Below, piece after piece: positions 17,202 through 26,430 of a stretch of DNA of 64,000 bases. A model generated the notes under the pieces. It ran no database searches and had not been told where the DNA came from. It saw only the letters and a program-made list of their open reading frames with translations. The position numbers and the translations under genes were made by a program. The DNA comes from an uncultured Christensenellaceae bacterium. Lineage in GTDB: Bacteria; Bacillota; Clostridia; Christensenellales; Borkfalkiaceae. The stretch covers positions 116,476 to 180,475 of the forward strand of contig CAJUOP010000001.1 in NCBI GenBank assembly GCA_910588465.1, in the 5' to 3' direction. Within the stretch, counting starts at the first letter, position 1. Every line of letters starts with the position of its first letter.

Positions 17202-20200
17202 TTATTCGGCAGCCTTCGGCACGCCGTAGAGGGAAGTTACGTAGACCGTTTTGTTTTCCGCACCCATAATACGATATACGAAACTGCTCGAATTGTTCGC
17301 GTCGTACGGATTTCCGTGCGTTCCCGTAGGCACTCCGTCATATTTAATGCCTTCGCCGGGGACATATGTCCAGTTCGTATTGCGCGTAACGGTAATTTTC
17401 GTCCACGTTCCCGCAGTCACGTCCGTATTCGCACACCAATACGTTCCTGCCTGTACGCCTTCCGCTTCCGTGTAAATCCAGAAGTACACCTCTTCGAAAT
17501 TCGTCAAATCGGGAATGAAAGAAAAGTCTACGTTTAACGCCGCTTCGCTGCCCGTTATCGTCGCTTTCATGACTTTGGTTTCCTTTACGTTCGCGTCGGT
17601 CAAGCCTTCGGGAATCGCGACGTACTCTAAGTCCGCCGTACCGGAATGTACTTTGACACCCGAAACGCCGTTGATCTGCGTTTCGCTCTTCGGCGCTTTG
17701 TCGGACGCGGCATACGCCGCCAAGTACGCTTCCACCTTGTCTTTTCCCGTAATAAACTTCGTATTGCTCATTTCGGGCTTGGTGGCGTCGTTCGCCGTAA
17801 CGTGTCCGACCCCGAACCAGTTGCCCGTATGATCGACCGCGTAATTCGTGGTAAAGAACAGGTATCCGCCTACGTACATCGAAATCGTACCGCCGTTGCG
17901 CACGCAAGTCACCGTGGCGCCCGCAAGCAACTTATTGACGACCTGCACGTTTTTAGTGGGATAGGCAACCGTGAACTCCGAAGAAGGAGTTCCCTCCTTG
18001 TCTTTGCCCGTCATAAGCACCACGCCGCAGAAGCCTGCTTCGTGGAAGCGCACGCGGATAGACTGCTTGCTACCCTGAATAAACTCGAACGACTTCCAGT
18101 CCTTCGTAAACTTCACGTCCACGCTTACCGCCCAGTATTCCGCCGAGCCGTACACCTCGCCGTCGAGCGCTCTTGCCTTCCATTCGGCGGAATCTTTGCC
18201 CATTACGGTTTCGTAACCGTAGTCCGCGCCGCCGTTCGCCCAGGTCATTTCGCCCGGCATAGCGAGCACCGCTTCCACGGTATGGCTCGATGCCGTCGTC
18301 ATGAATTCGCCGTTGTATACGCGAAGCTCGTTTTCGGTCTCCTTATCGACCAGATAGTAATCGACCACCTTCCCGCCGAGCTTTTCGGGATCGAAAGAAA
18401 GGCTCACTTTTACGCCCATGCCGTACTGCGTTTTTCCGTCCGCCGTTTTCACGCCGTCGCCGAGCGTAAGCTTGGAAATGTCGGTAAACACCGCGCCGAC
18501 GGTTACGGGCTCCGTGCCGAGCTTGTAGGTCGTTCCGTCGTAAGGCTCGCCGTCGATCGTAAAGCATACAAACTCCTTGCCCTCGGGCGTGCTGTCCAGC
18601 TTCAGCGTGATCGTATGCTCTTCTTTCAGCGTTCCTTCCACCCTGATATATTCTTGCACCGCCTCGTCTACGGTTACCGTAACGTCCGCACAGGGAACGC
18701 CGTAAAGAGAGGTGACGTATAACGTATTGTTCTCCGCGTTCATAATACGGAAGATAAAGTTGGAGCCCGTACTGCCTTCCGCAAACAACTTACCGCTTAC
18801 ACCGTCCGCATCGTAAGGATTATTTCCGTTTTTATTCAAATTCGGATTTTGATAAATCGTAACCTTCGTCCACTTTCCGGCAACGAGCGCGGTATCGTTA
18901 CACCACTTCGTGCCGCCCAGCGCACCCGGCGACTGCGCCCATACGTAGAAATATACTTCTCTGAAATTCGTTAAGTCGAGCGTGCCGACTGCAACATCGG
19001 TAACGATATACAGCTCCGCGCCGTTTACCTCGGTAACTTTCAGCGATCCGTTATCCTTCACGTCGCCGTCGATCCCGTCGTACTTCTTATCCGTTACGAA
19101 TTCGAAGCGCGCCGTTGCGCCGTCGTTGGGTTTGTTTTTGCCGTTTTGAATGTCGTTCAGTTGGACGTTTCCCGCCGCGACCTTATCCTCGTAAACCGCT
19201 TCTATGCTATGAGCGTTCTCGGTAGCTACAAAGGTATCGCCCTCGATCGGCTTGCCGTCCACCTGAAAGCCCTTGAAATACTGTCCGTCGGGCGCTACGC
19301 CGTTATAAATAAGCGTTACCGTAGAACCTTTCCCGACCGTCGTTTTTCCGTCTTCAGAGGTAATTCCTTTGCCGAACGTCAGCGTGGAAATATCCGTATA
19401 AACGGCTTTGATCTCATAATCGAATTTGGTCAAAACGACCGTGCTGCCCTTTATGGACTCGCCGTCCACGGTGAAGTATGCAAACGCCTTGCCCTCGGGC
19501 GCTTCCGCCGCAGTGAGCGTGACCGTGTCGCCGAGATAATAGGTTTCTTTATCCGTCGTTACGTTTTTATCGGTTACGACCGTCACCGCAAGCGTTCCGA
19601 GATAAAGGTTGGTCTTCACTTCGCCCGCCACGTACTTAATATCGCCGACGGTGTCTTTATCCGCCGTGCCGCGATACATCGTACCGAAATCCATCGCGCC
19701 CTTATGGTAGTCGCCGAAGTCGAATTTGCCGACAAGCTGCGTGCCGTCGAGCACGGCCAACAGGGTGTTTCCCTTACGGATCCACGTAAGCGTAACGTTT
19801 GTCGTTCCCGCGGATTCCAATTTGGCGATTATATCCGCAGAGAGATCCGCCGCCTTCGTCCAGTAATCCGCGCCGCCCACGTGTCCGTGTAGCTTCTTTT
19901 CTTCGCCGAGTTCGATTTCCGCCCAATGGTCGGCGCCGAGATAGACGCCTACGGAGCTTCCCGCAGCCATGTTCTTTACGACCTTATATTCGACAACCCA
20001 ATTTTCCGCGATCTCGCCCGTCTTGCAGAAATTGACCCAACCGCCGTAATCGGTCACGGTCTCCGCCGCAAAATCGGCTTTCGTCATGTTCTCATAAGTC
20101 AACGTTCCGTCCACATACCGCGCCGTTACCGTATAAGCGTCCTTGTTCGCAACAAACGTATTCCCGCCGATCGGCTTGCCGTCCACAAGGAAGCAATCGA

Positions 20201-21515
20201 GCGATTTTCCGCCGATCTCCGCCGCCGAAAGCGTGACCGTATCGCCGATATGGTAGTTTCCGTCGCGCTTGTCGAGCATAACGTTTTCCCCCGCCGTGAT
20301 CTGAGAAGGCTCGTAGGGAACGACGCGCATCGAGGAGAAATACACCGTGCCGTGGGGAGGAGTTTTTCCGCTGTAATCCGCGTCGGGAATCACACGGATG
20401 CGCGTCCCCGCAATGTTATCGGTTGAAATCACGTTGGAGGTGGTAGCGCCGCAGTTGGCTCCCGTGCCGTTCCCCCATTTTGCCACCGACCAGCTGATGC
20501 GCGTCCATTCGCCCGTCTTTACGGCGGTATCGTTCCACCACTTGGAGCCGACCACCCACTGCGACTTTCCGTTCGCGCAATCCCCGTCCTCGATATAAAC
20601 GTACATTTCCAGCTCTTTATACGCCATAACGTTGGCGATCGCGGGTACATTGATCGCAAAATAAGCCTCGTTGTTCTCCGTTTCGTTTCCTTTGAACTCG
20701 ACTTTGTAAGAGCCCGCCTCGCTGCCGTACGCCTTTCCGCCGTCCGCTGCCGAGACGAATTTGCCCGCATAATCTCCGTCGGGCGAAACCTGTCTTTCGC
20801 CGAACGCTTCGTTAAAATACACCACCGTGTTCGGATCGTAATTTTCGGGGGCATATACGCTGCGCGCATAGCGGTAATCGTTGCCGTTGCCCGCCGCGTC
20901 CTCCACGTGGATAAGAACGGTATATTTCCCCGAGGCGTTCGTAATCGTAAAGCTGCCGTCGCTCATGGGGACTTCTTCGTCCTCGCCGCCCCGACCGTCG
21001 TTATAGAACACCTTCGTGTAGCACTTCGACGCAAGGAAGTCGCCCGAGAGCGTGTATTCGGGCACGGAGTAAGTAACGCCCTGAATGTAGAACGCGGGGA
21101 ACAGCGACGAAGAAAGCTTGATCGTCGGAGCCGTTCTGTCCGCAAAGTCCATGATCACCGTCGCGTCGGCGACCTTGCCCGAATCCGCCGTGTATACGAA
21201 CTTGTATTCGCCCGCGCCCGAAAGCGTGACGATGGTGCTCGCCTCGCGCGAAATTTCCGCCGCCTCGCCGTTCGGATCGGTAACCGATTTCAAACGAACG
21301 GAGTAGCCCGCCATGATCACGCCCGCACCGTTCACCACGTCGTAACGCGGAACGACGTAAGTGCCCGTTCCCAAATCCGCTTCGATGCGTTCGGGAACGT
21401 CGATTTTTAAGCCTTTCGGGGCGCAGGCGGCAAAGCCCAGCGCCATCGCCAGAATCATCAGCGATGCGCAAAACGCCGTCAGCCAGATTCTCAGTTTACG
21501 TTTTGTTTTTTGCAT
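17202..21515 (-). CDS. Large surface lipoprotein with repeated carbohydrate-binding-like modules
   Basis: The 1,437-aa protein starts with a lipoprotein signal (LILAMALGFAAC; Cys31) and should be anchored outside the membrane. Three related beta-sandwich modules are visible. They share W-C/W-N-T...G-W-T-[RK]-I segments and end in VYFSSMRVVP (about 395), LYVTSLYGVP (about 940) and VYVTSLYGVP (about 1428). Between them are about four short repeats with the pattern G-K-x-F-x-x-F-x-V-D-G...G-x-T. One LamG-like stretch (EIAENWVVEYKV, about 500-620) has a second copy near 1130-1270. No catalytic motif is seen. As last gene of the ABC-transporter operon it probably captures polysaccharide at the surface. 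Ligand unknown. Confidence 0.8.
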   Translation of the reverse strand: MQKTKRKLRIWLTAFCASLMILAMALGFAACAPKGLKIDVPERIEADLGTGTYVVPRYDVVNGAGVIMAGYSVRLKSVTDPNGEAAEISREASTIVTLSGAGEYKFVYTADSGKVADATVIMDFADRTAPTIKLSSSLFPAFYIQGVTYSVPEYTLSGDFLASKCYTKVFYNDGRGGEDEEVPMSDGSFTITNASGKYTVLIHVEDAAGNGNDYRYARSVYAPENYDPNTVVYFNEAFGERQVSPDGDYAGKFVSAADGGKAYGSEAGSYKVEFKGNETENNEAYFAINVPAIANVMAYKELEMYVYIEDGDCANGKSQWVVGSKWWNDTAVKTGEWTRISWSVAKWGNGTGANCGATTSNVISTDNIAGTRIRVIPDADYSGKTPPHGTVYFSSMRVVPYEPSQITAGENVMLDKRDGNYHIGDTVTLSAAEIGGKSLDCFLVDGKPIGGNTFVANKDAYTVTARYVDGTLTYENMTKADFAAETVTDYGGWVNFCKTGEIAENWVVEYKVVKNMAAGSSVGVYLGADHWAEIELGEEKKLHGHVGGADYWTKAADLSADIIAKLESAGTTNVTLTWIRKGNTLLAVLDGTQLVGKFDFGDYHKGAMDFGTMYRGTADKDTVGDIKYVAGEVKTNLYLGTLAVTVVTDKNVTTDKETYYLGDTVTLTAAEAPEGKAFAYFTVDGESIKGSTVVLTKFDYEIKAVYTDISTLTFGKGITSEDGKTTVGKGSTVTLIYNGVAPDGQYFKGFQVDGKPIEGDTFVATENAHSIEAVYEDKVAAGNVQLNDIQNGKNKPNDGATARFEFVTDKKYDGIDGDVKDNGSLKVTEVNGAELYIVTDVAVGTLDLTNFREVYFYVWAQSPGALGGTKWCNDTALVAGKWTKVTIYQNPNLNKNGNNPYDADGVSGKLFAEGSTGSNFIFRIMNAENNTLYVTSLYGVPCADVTVTVDEAVQEYIRVEGTLKEEHTITLKLDSTPEGKEFVCFTIDGEPYDGTTYKLGTEPVTVGAVFTDISKLTLGDGVKTADGKTQYGMGVKVSLSFDPEKLGGKVVDYYLVDKETENELRVYNGEFMTTASSHTVEAVLAMPGEMTWANGGADYGYETVMGKDSAEWKARALDGEVYGSAEYWAVSVDVKFTKDWKSFEFIQGSKQSIRVRFHEAGFCGVVLMTGKDKEGTPSSEFTVAYPTKNVQVVNKLLAGATVTCVRNGGTISMYVGGYLFFTTNYAVDHTGNWFGVGHVTANDATKPEMSNTKFITGKDKVEAYLAAYAASDKAPKSETQINGVSGVKVHSGTADLEYVAIPEGLTDANVKETKVMKATITGSEAALNVDFSFIPDLTNFEEVYFWIYTEAEGVQAGTYWCANTDVTAGTWTKITVTRNTNWTYVPGEGIKYDGVPTGTHGNPYDANNSSSFVYRIMGAENKTVYVTSLYGVPKAAE

Positions 21516-21532
21516 AATATTCCCCCCTTCCG

Positions 21533-23101
21533 TTAATCGGTCGTTTTGATATATTTGGAAATGTTATCCCAGTTGTGCACCAGCTGCGTTTTGCTCGCCG
21601 CAAGCAGCGCGCCCGACGTGCTGCCCGAGCAAAGCGCGTTGTCGATTCCCGCGCCCGCGCCGGGAGTATCGCCGAGACCGCCGAGATACACGAGCGGCGA
21701 AGAGTTGCGCGGAAAGATATTGATTTTATCGTTCCCGAACGCCTGATAACGCGATTTTACAAAGTCGCTCACCGTAACGCCGTCGTCCGACAAAACGTCG
21801 TAGCCCGCGGGATAGGCAAGCCCCTGCAAGGACTGCGCGACGATCCTTTGCGCACGGTCGGAATACAGGTACACGAGATAATCCTTTGCGAGCTTCTTTT
21901 TCGCTTCGGGACGGTTGGAGGGGATCCCTATGGGATAGTTGGGCGTAGCCGTGTATACCATGAGGCGCGCCTCTTTTACGTGATTGAAATCCGCTTCGGT
22001 CAGATCGGCAAGCTCGCCCGTCGCCGTCTCGGCAAACGTTTTGTTCTCGTCCACCGCCTTAACGATCGCAACAAGTCTCTCTTCCGTCCTTACCGAAGCA
22101 AGCTTGGTCGCAAGCTCGCTCACTACGGGAGCGCGCATCATGCCGATGTTCTGCGGGGAGGAAATGAGCGTGGAAGCCATTTCGTTTTCCAGCCAGTCGC
22201 CGTTTACCATAAAGCCGACTTTTTTCTTGTCGTTTACGTACCCTTTTCCGAGAAACGCGCGCTGCGCGTTTTTAAAATCCATGTTGGAAGCGAGCGCGTG
22301 CATACGACCGTTGCCCGTTTTCATGATCGCGGAAAGCGTGTCGAGCGAAATTTCTCTGCCCTTTACGTCGTTGATCTCGGGACCGTACTGCCAGCCGTCG
22401 CCGCTTTTATACTTTCCCTGATAGAAGTTGTTAAAGCTTTCGAGTCCTTCGTATTGCGCCCACCACACGGTGCCGAGATAGTCCCAATAGTAGTTGATCG
22501 CCGAGGACGTGGAGAACGCATAGCACCCTTTCGCGACGAGCTCGTCGGACATTTTCAAAAGCTCCTTCGTTGTGAGCGGCAGCGTCCAATTTCCCGCCCC
22601 GAACGCCTCGTTCAGCGTGTCGGCGTTGTAGCACAGCGCCGATACCGAATCGTTGGCGACCATCTGATAGCGGTGTCCGTCGTCCGCATGCAGATAGTTG
22701 CAAAGGTCCTGATTCATCTTATCCTTAATCGCAACGGTTTCCCCCGCGGGGATCGCGTCGTATACGTCGTCGAGACATTCGAGCTTCTTCGTGTCCTGCG
22801 CGAAGTACATATTGAGCAAGGGCATCACGATGTCGTACTGCTCCTGCTGAGAGTTGACGAGTTGTTGAATTTCACCCTGCGTATAGCTCGGCTTGTAGTT
22901 TACGGTAACGCCCGTAAGCGCTTTATAATCCGCGCTGAGCTTATCGTAGACGTCCGTACCGAATCCGCCCACCATAAAGTGAACGCTAATCGAGCCCTTG
23001 CTTCCGCCTCCTTCGCCTCCGGGACCGTCCGAGCCTGGATCGCACGCACACATTCCCACCAAAAATAGGGAACTAAGCGCCAAACAAATTGCCTTTTTCA
23101 T
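21533..23101 (-). CDS. ABC transporter sugar-binding lipoprotein
   Basis: ATG 23101 follows GGAGG and gives 522 aa; the frame also opens at 23125. A lipoprotein signal ends near Cys18/Cys20 (VGMCAC), followed by a G/S/D linker and a family-1 solute-binding fold (SVHFMVGGFGTDVYDKLSADY). The length is above the usual 420-450 aa of the family, suggesting a large oligosaccharide site. It lies between the permease/TIM-barrel lipoprotein genes and the surface lipoprotein. It should deliver oligosaccharide to the permeases at 24527-26414. The ATPase is not encoded here, as is common where a shared MsmX-type ATPase is used. Confidence 0.9.
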   Translation of the reverse strand: MKKAICLALSSLFLVGMCACDPGSDGPGGEGGGSKGSISVHFMVGGFGTDVYDKLSADYKALTGVTVNYKPSYTQGEIQQLVNSQQEQYDIVMPLLNMYFAQDTKKLECLDDVYDAIPAGETVAIKDKMNQDLCNYLHADDGHRYQMVANDSVSALCYNADTLNEAFGAGNWTLPLTTKELLKMSDELVAKGCYAFSTSSAINYYWDYLGTVWWAQYEGLESFNNFYQGKYKSGDGWQYGPEINDVKGREISLDTLSAIMKTGNGRMHALASNMDFKNAQRAFLGKGYVNDKKKVGFMVNGDWLENEMASTLISSPQNIGMMRAPVVSELATKLASVRTEERLVAIVKAVDENKTFAETATGELADLTEADFNHVKEARLMVYTATPNYPIGIPSNRPEAKKKLAKDYLVYLYSDRAQRIVAQSLQGLAYPAGYDVLSDDGVTVSDFVKSRYQAFGNDKINIFPRNSSPLVYLGGLGDTPGAGAGIDNALCSGSTSGALLAASKTQLVHNWDNISKYIKTTD

Positions 23102-23133
23102 ACTTTCCTCCAAATTCAATTTCAATTTTTTTG

Positions 23134-24501
23134 TTATAAGCTGAGAGGGATCACGAATACCCCTTCCCCCTCGTCGATCGTGAGCGAAAGCTTATTGTCC
23201 TTCACCTCGTACACCTTGCGCACGCCGTTACGGTATACCAACGCGCGGTTGGCGTTTTTAAACTCGAACGAAACGGTGTCCTCCAAATGTTCGAGCGGAT
23301 CGTTAAAGTTCACCACCATGAGCCCCGCGCGCCCGTCCTTATCCTCGAACTGTCCGATGATCGTATCCTCGGTGGCGGAAACCTTGGTCGCGCAGTCGAG
23401 CATCTCAACGGGGTGCGCCAAGATAAAGCTGGCGTTGTTGTACTCTTCGTCGTTCTCGAGGTTGTTTGTGCCGTTCACCGTCATGACGCCCTTCCACTCT
23501 TCAAATGCCAAGAACACGTGATCGAATGCGGAAATTTCCGCGTTGATCTCTTTCGCCCAATAGTAGTTTTCCAAGGGCGTGCAGCTCTCGTCCTTGCTCA
23601 CGCAGCCTCCGCCGAAATTGAGGAAGGACTGGCGGTAAGTAAAGTAGGAAAATCCGTTAATGCCGAACGCCATGTCAGTGTAAATCTGAAAAGAGAGATC
23701 CTCTTTGCTCATCACTTCGCGGCGGTTCGATTCGCTGTAATTCTGTATGAACATCATAAATTCCGCGTCGGACGCGACCGCCACTTCTTTCAGGGTCTCC
23801 ATATTTGCAAGCCAGGTACTCAGCACCGAGAAATGGCTTCCGTCGGGCGACGCCATGAGCGGATAAATATCCGTACTGATGATTTTTCTGCCCTGCACTT
23901 TGGTAAGAACTTCTTCCGCAAACTTTTCGGCGTAAACGCGGATATTCTCCTCCTGCCCGAGCGACTGATGGGACGTATGGTATGCGGGGTCGAGATTGAC
24001 GTACATGGTGGGCGCCGTTTTGCCCAGATCGCCGTACAGCTTATAGTACTTTTCGATCCGCGTTGCAACCTCGCCGAAATGATCGGAGCCCGGTTCGTCC
24101 CACACGTTAATCATTTCCACCGCGGGATAAACCGTGTAGTCCGTCTCGTCGATGGCAACGTTTTCGGGAGAGCCGATCCCCGCGCCCGAAAGCGCCGTGT
24201 CCGAGCCGAGAATGGCTTTTAATCCCACCTGCTCGCAATATTCGAGCTGCTTGTAGTATTCCGCCGTACCCTTCTTTGCCATGGCGTTGTCGATGAACAT
24301 ATGGGTAAGCCCCATATCCTTCGCCATCTGATAATCTTCGAGCGTGTTGATCGGCACGTCCCACCCTCCGATCCAGATCGCCTTATCGTCCGCGTATTCG
24401 GGATACACCTCGGATATATCACCCCCTCCGCACCCCGCCAAAGAAAAGACGGTGCACGCGGTAAGCGCAAGCGCGACTACCGATTTTTTGCCAAATTTCA
24501 T
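23134..24501 (-). CDS. Lipoprotein with a glycosidase-like TIM-barrel fold
   Basis: ATG 24501 follows AGGAGG and gives 455 aa with a clear lipobox (S-L-A-G-C, Cys24). The mature part resembles a TIM-barrel hydrolase: IWIGGWDVP at the first strand, MINVWDEPG (near 135) with an Asp-Glu pair where family members place an acid/base, ISTDIYPL, and FSYFTYR near the last strand. A beta-sandwich end (about 370-455) follows. I do not recognise a defined GH family. Position between the permease and binding-protein genes points to extracellular processing of the transported glycan. Catalytic activity is inference. Confidence 0.7.
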   Translation of the reverse strand: MKFGKKSVVALALTACTVFSLAGCGGGDISEVYPEYADDKAIWIGGWDVPINTLEDYQMAKDMGLTHMFIDNAMAKKGTAEYYKQLEYCEQVGLKAILGSDTALSGAGIGSPENVAIDETDYTVYPAVEMINVWDEPGSDHFGEVATRIEKYYKLYGDLGKTAPTMYVNLDPAYHTSHQSLGQEENIRVYAEKFAEEVLTKVQGRKIISTDIYPLMASPDGSHFSVLSTWLANMETLKEVAVASDAEFMMFIQNYSESNRREVMSKEDLSFQIYTDMAFGINGFSYFTYRQSFLNFGGGCVSKDESCTPLENYYWAKEINAEISAFDHVFLAFEEWKGVMTVNGTNNLENDEEYNNASFILAHPVEMLDCATKVSATEDTIIGQFEDKDGRAGLMVVNFNDPLEHLEDTVSFEFKNANRALVYRNGVRKVYEVKDNKLSLTIDEGEGVFVIPLSL

Positions 24502-24526
24502 AAGATTCCTCCTTTTAATTTTCATT

Positions 24527-25396
24527 TTAACCTTTTATTCCGCCCACGCTCATCGACTCCATGATTTTATTCTGGAAGAAGATGAACAGCAAAACCACGG
24601 GGATCACGCTTACGAGCAGCCCCGCAAACAGCACGGGATAGTTTACGTCGCGCGTGGTTTGAAGCTGAAAGATATACAAACCCGAAGTTAACGTGGGATA
24701 AGATTGCAAAAACAGAACGGGTTCCATGTAGTTGTTCCACAGCCCGATCGTCGCCACGAGAAAGAGCGAGCCCATTACGGGGACCGCCATCGGAAGCATT
24801 ACGCCGAGAAACACGCGCAAGTGGCTCGCCCCGTCGATAAACGCCGCCTCCGCATACGTCCAGGAGAGTGTTTTAAAGAACGAATACAGCACGATAAAGT
24901 TAAACCCGAACCCCGCCGCCTTCGTAATGAGAAGTCCGGGCGTATCGAGGATCCCGAGCGCTTTGTACACGCGGTACTGCGAGGGAAAGGAGCCCACGAT
25001 GGGGATCATCATCGTAACGAGCGCCATGCCGTATATAAACGATCTGCCGGGGAATTTGTACTTTGCGACCACGTAAGCGACGACGGCGGAAGCGAGCACC
25101 TGCAACACCGCGCCGCCGCACGCGTACCAGACGGAATTCAAAAACATGATAAGCATATTATTGCCGTCCACCTTAACGGACTCGAACGCCGCCGCGTAGT
25201 TGGAAAACGCCCACGCCTGGGGCAACCCGTTGGGATTGCTGTAATACTCCTCCTGCCCCTTTAAAGCCATCCCGAACGCCCAAACGATAGCGTACAGCAG
25301 CGTAAAGGCATAGAGGGCGAAGAAAGCGAATACGACGATTTTTGTGATCAGAAATCCGACGTCGGTTTTCTTGATTTGTTTGACCTGATTTTCCAT
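24527..25396 (-). CDS. ABC sugar transporter permease, MalG type
   Basis: The 289-aa protein has six membrane segments and the EAA loop (E-A-A-F-I-D-G-A-S-H, about 194-203) that contacts the ATPase, followed by the usual MLPMAVPVMGSL segment. It pairs with the MalF-type permease encoded just upstream (13-nt gap). It ends 25 nt before the start chosen for the lipoprotein gene at 24501, so it is part of the same operon. Confidence 0.95.
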   Translation of the reverse strand: MENQVKQIKKTDVGFLITKIVVFAFFALYAFTLLYAIVWAFGMALKGQEEYYSNPNGLPQAWAFSNYAAAFESVKVDGNNMLIMFLNSVWYACGGAVLQVLASAVVAYVVAKYKFPGRSFIYGMALVTMMIPIVGSFPSQYRVYKALGILDTPGLLITKAAGFGFNFIVLYSFFKTLSWTYAEAAFIDGASHLRVFLGVMLPMAVPVMGSLFLVATIGLWNNYMEPVLFLQSYPTLTSGLYIFQLQTTRDVNYPVLFAGLLVSVIPVVLLFIFFQNKIMESMSVGGIKG

Positions 25397-25409
25397 TTCC
25401 CTCTCCCCC

Positions 25410-26414
25410 TCAATAAGTCACGTCCGGATCGAGCTTATTGAATACCCAACGCACCAAAAATACGATCGGAACGCTGACCACGGTAAAGAATATCCCGATC
25501 GCCGCAGGATAATTGAGATCGACTCCGCCGCGCGTTTTCTGATAAATCCAGAACGCGACCGTCGTCACCTCCTTGTTGTCGAGCAGCGCCTGTCTGCCCG
25601 CGTCGGCAAAGAGCAATATGGGACCCGTGCTGTTGAATAACGAAGTAAACAGCAGTATGAGCGTGGTTGAAATGGTCGGCCACACCATAGGAATGACCAC
25701 GGACCAAAGCTCCCGATACCAGGGACAGCCGTCCAGCTGCGCCGCCTCGATGATCTCCTGCGGAATACGGCTCATGGCGCTCTGATACAAAATCATGTTC
25801 ACGCCGAACCCCGTCCAGACGGTAAACGCGATGATCGTGCCCGTCGTTCGGGTCGGATCGTTGATGAGCTCGGGAAGTTGAATATTGAACCAGCCGAGAA
25901 CGGTGCTCAACGGTCCGCCGTATTTAATCAGCTCGATATACGTCGTAACAAACAGCACCGCGCTCACGATGCTCGGCAGAAAGAACACCACCCGAAACAC
26001 CTTGTATCCCCAAATCTTTTTAAATAAGAAATAGGAAACCAAAAACGTGACGGGCACCATAATCACGCCTGCGGCGAAATACCGCAGCGTATTCAGAAGC
26101 GCCGAAACGATGACCGATTCGGGATTGGACCACTCCATGAAAAAACGGGTAAAATTCGCCATGGACCAGTAGTAAATTTCATTGCCGTCGTCGTCCCACG
26201 CAAATTCGCGGAACGCCATAACGATCGAATTCGCATTGATCCAAATATAGAAAATCGCAAACTGGATCAACGGCAGCAATAGCATTCCGTAGGCGAAAAG
26301 CCATTCCCGCAGCGTTTTTTGCTTGATTTGCCGTTTCTTCTTACCGCCGCTCGTCCCGACGCCGCCGAAGTTTTCGGCTACTGCCGTTTTTTCGGCGTTC
26401 TCGGTCTGCTCCAT
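25410..26414 (-). CDS. ABC sugar transporter permease, MalF/UgpA type
   Basis: ATG 26414 has GGGAGGGG upstream and gives 334 aa; a longer open frame to 26546 overlaps the GH2 gene and lacks a ribosome site. Residues 1-35 are a charged cytoplasmic stretch, then six membrane segments and an EAA loop (EIIEAAQLDGCPWYRELW) are visible. It begins 16 nt after the GH2 stop. Together with the next permease and the binding lipoprotein it forms an importer lacking only the ATPase. Confidence 0.95.
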   Translation of the reverse strand: MEQTENAEKTAVAENFGGVGTSGGKKKRQIKQKTLREWLFAYGMLLLPLIQFAIFYIWINANSIVMAFREFAWDDDGNEIYYWSMANFTRFFMEWSNPESVIVSALLNTLRYFAAGVIMVPVTFLVSYFLFKKIWGYKVFRVVFFLPSIVSAVLFVTTYIELIKYGGPLSTVLGWFNIQLPELINDPTRTTGTIIAFTVWTGFGVNMILYQSAMSRIPQEIIEAAQLDGCPWYRELWSVVIPMVWPTISTTLILLFTSLFNSTGPILLFADAGRQALLDNKEVTTVAFWIYQKTRGGVDLNYPAAIGIFFTVVSVPIVFLVRWVFNKLDPDVTY

Positions 26415-26430
26415 ATTTTCCCCTCCCTGT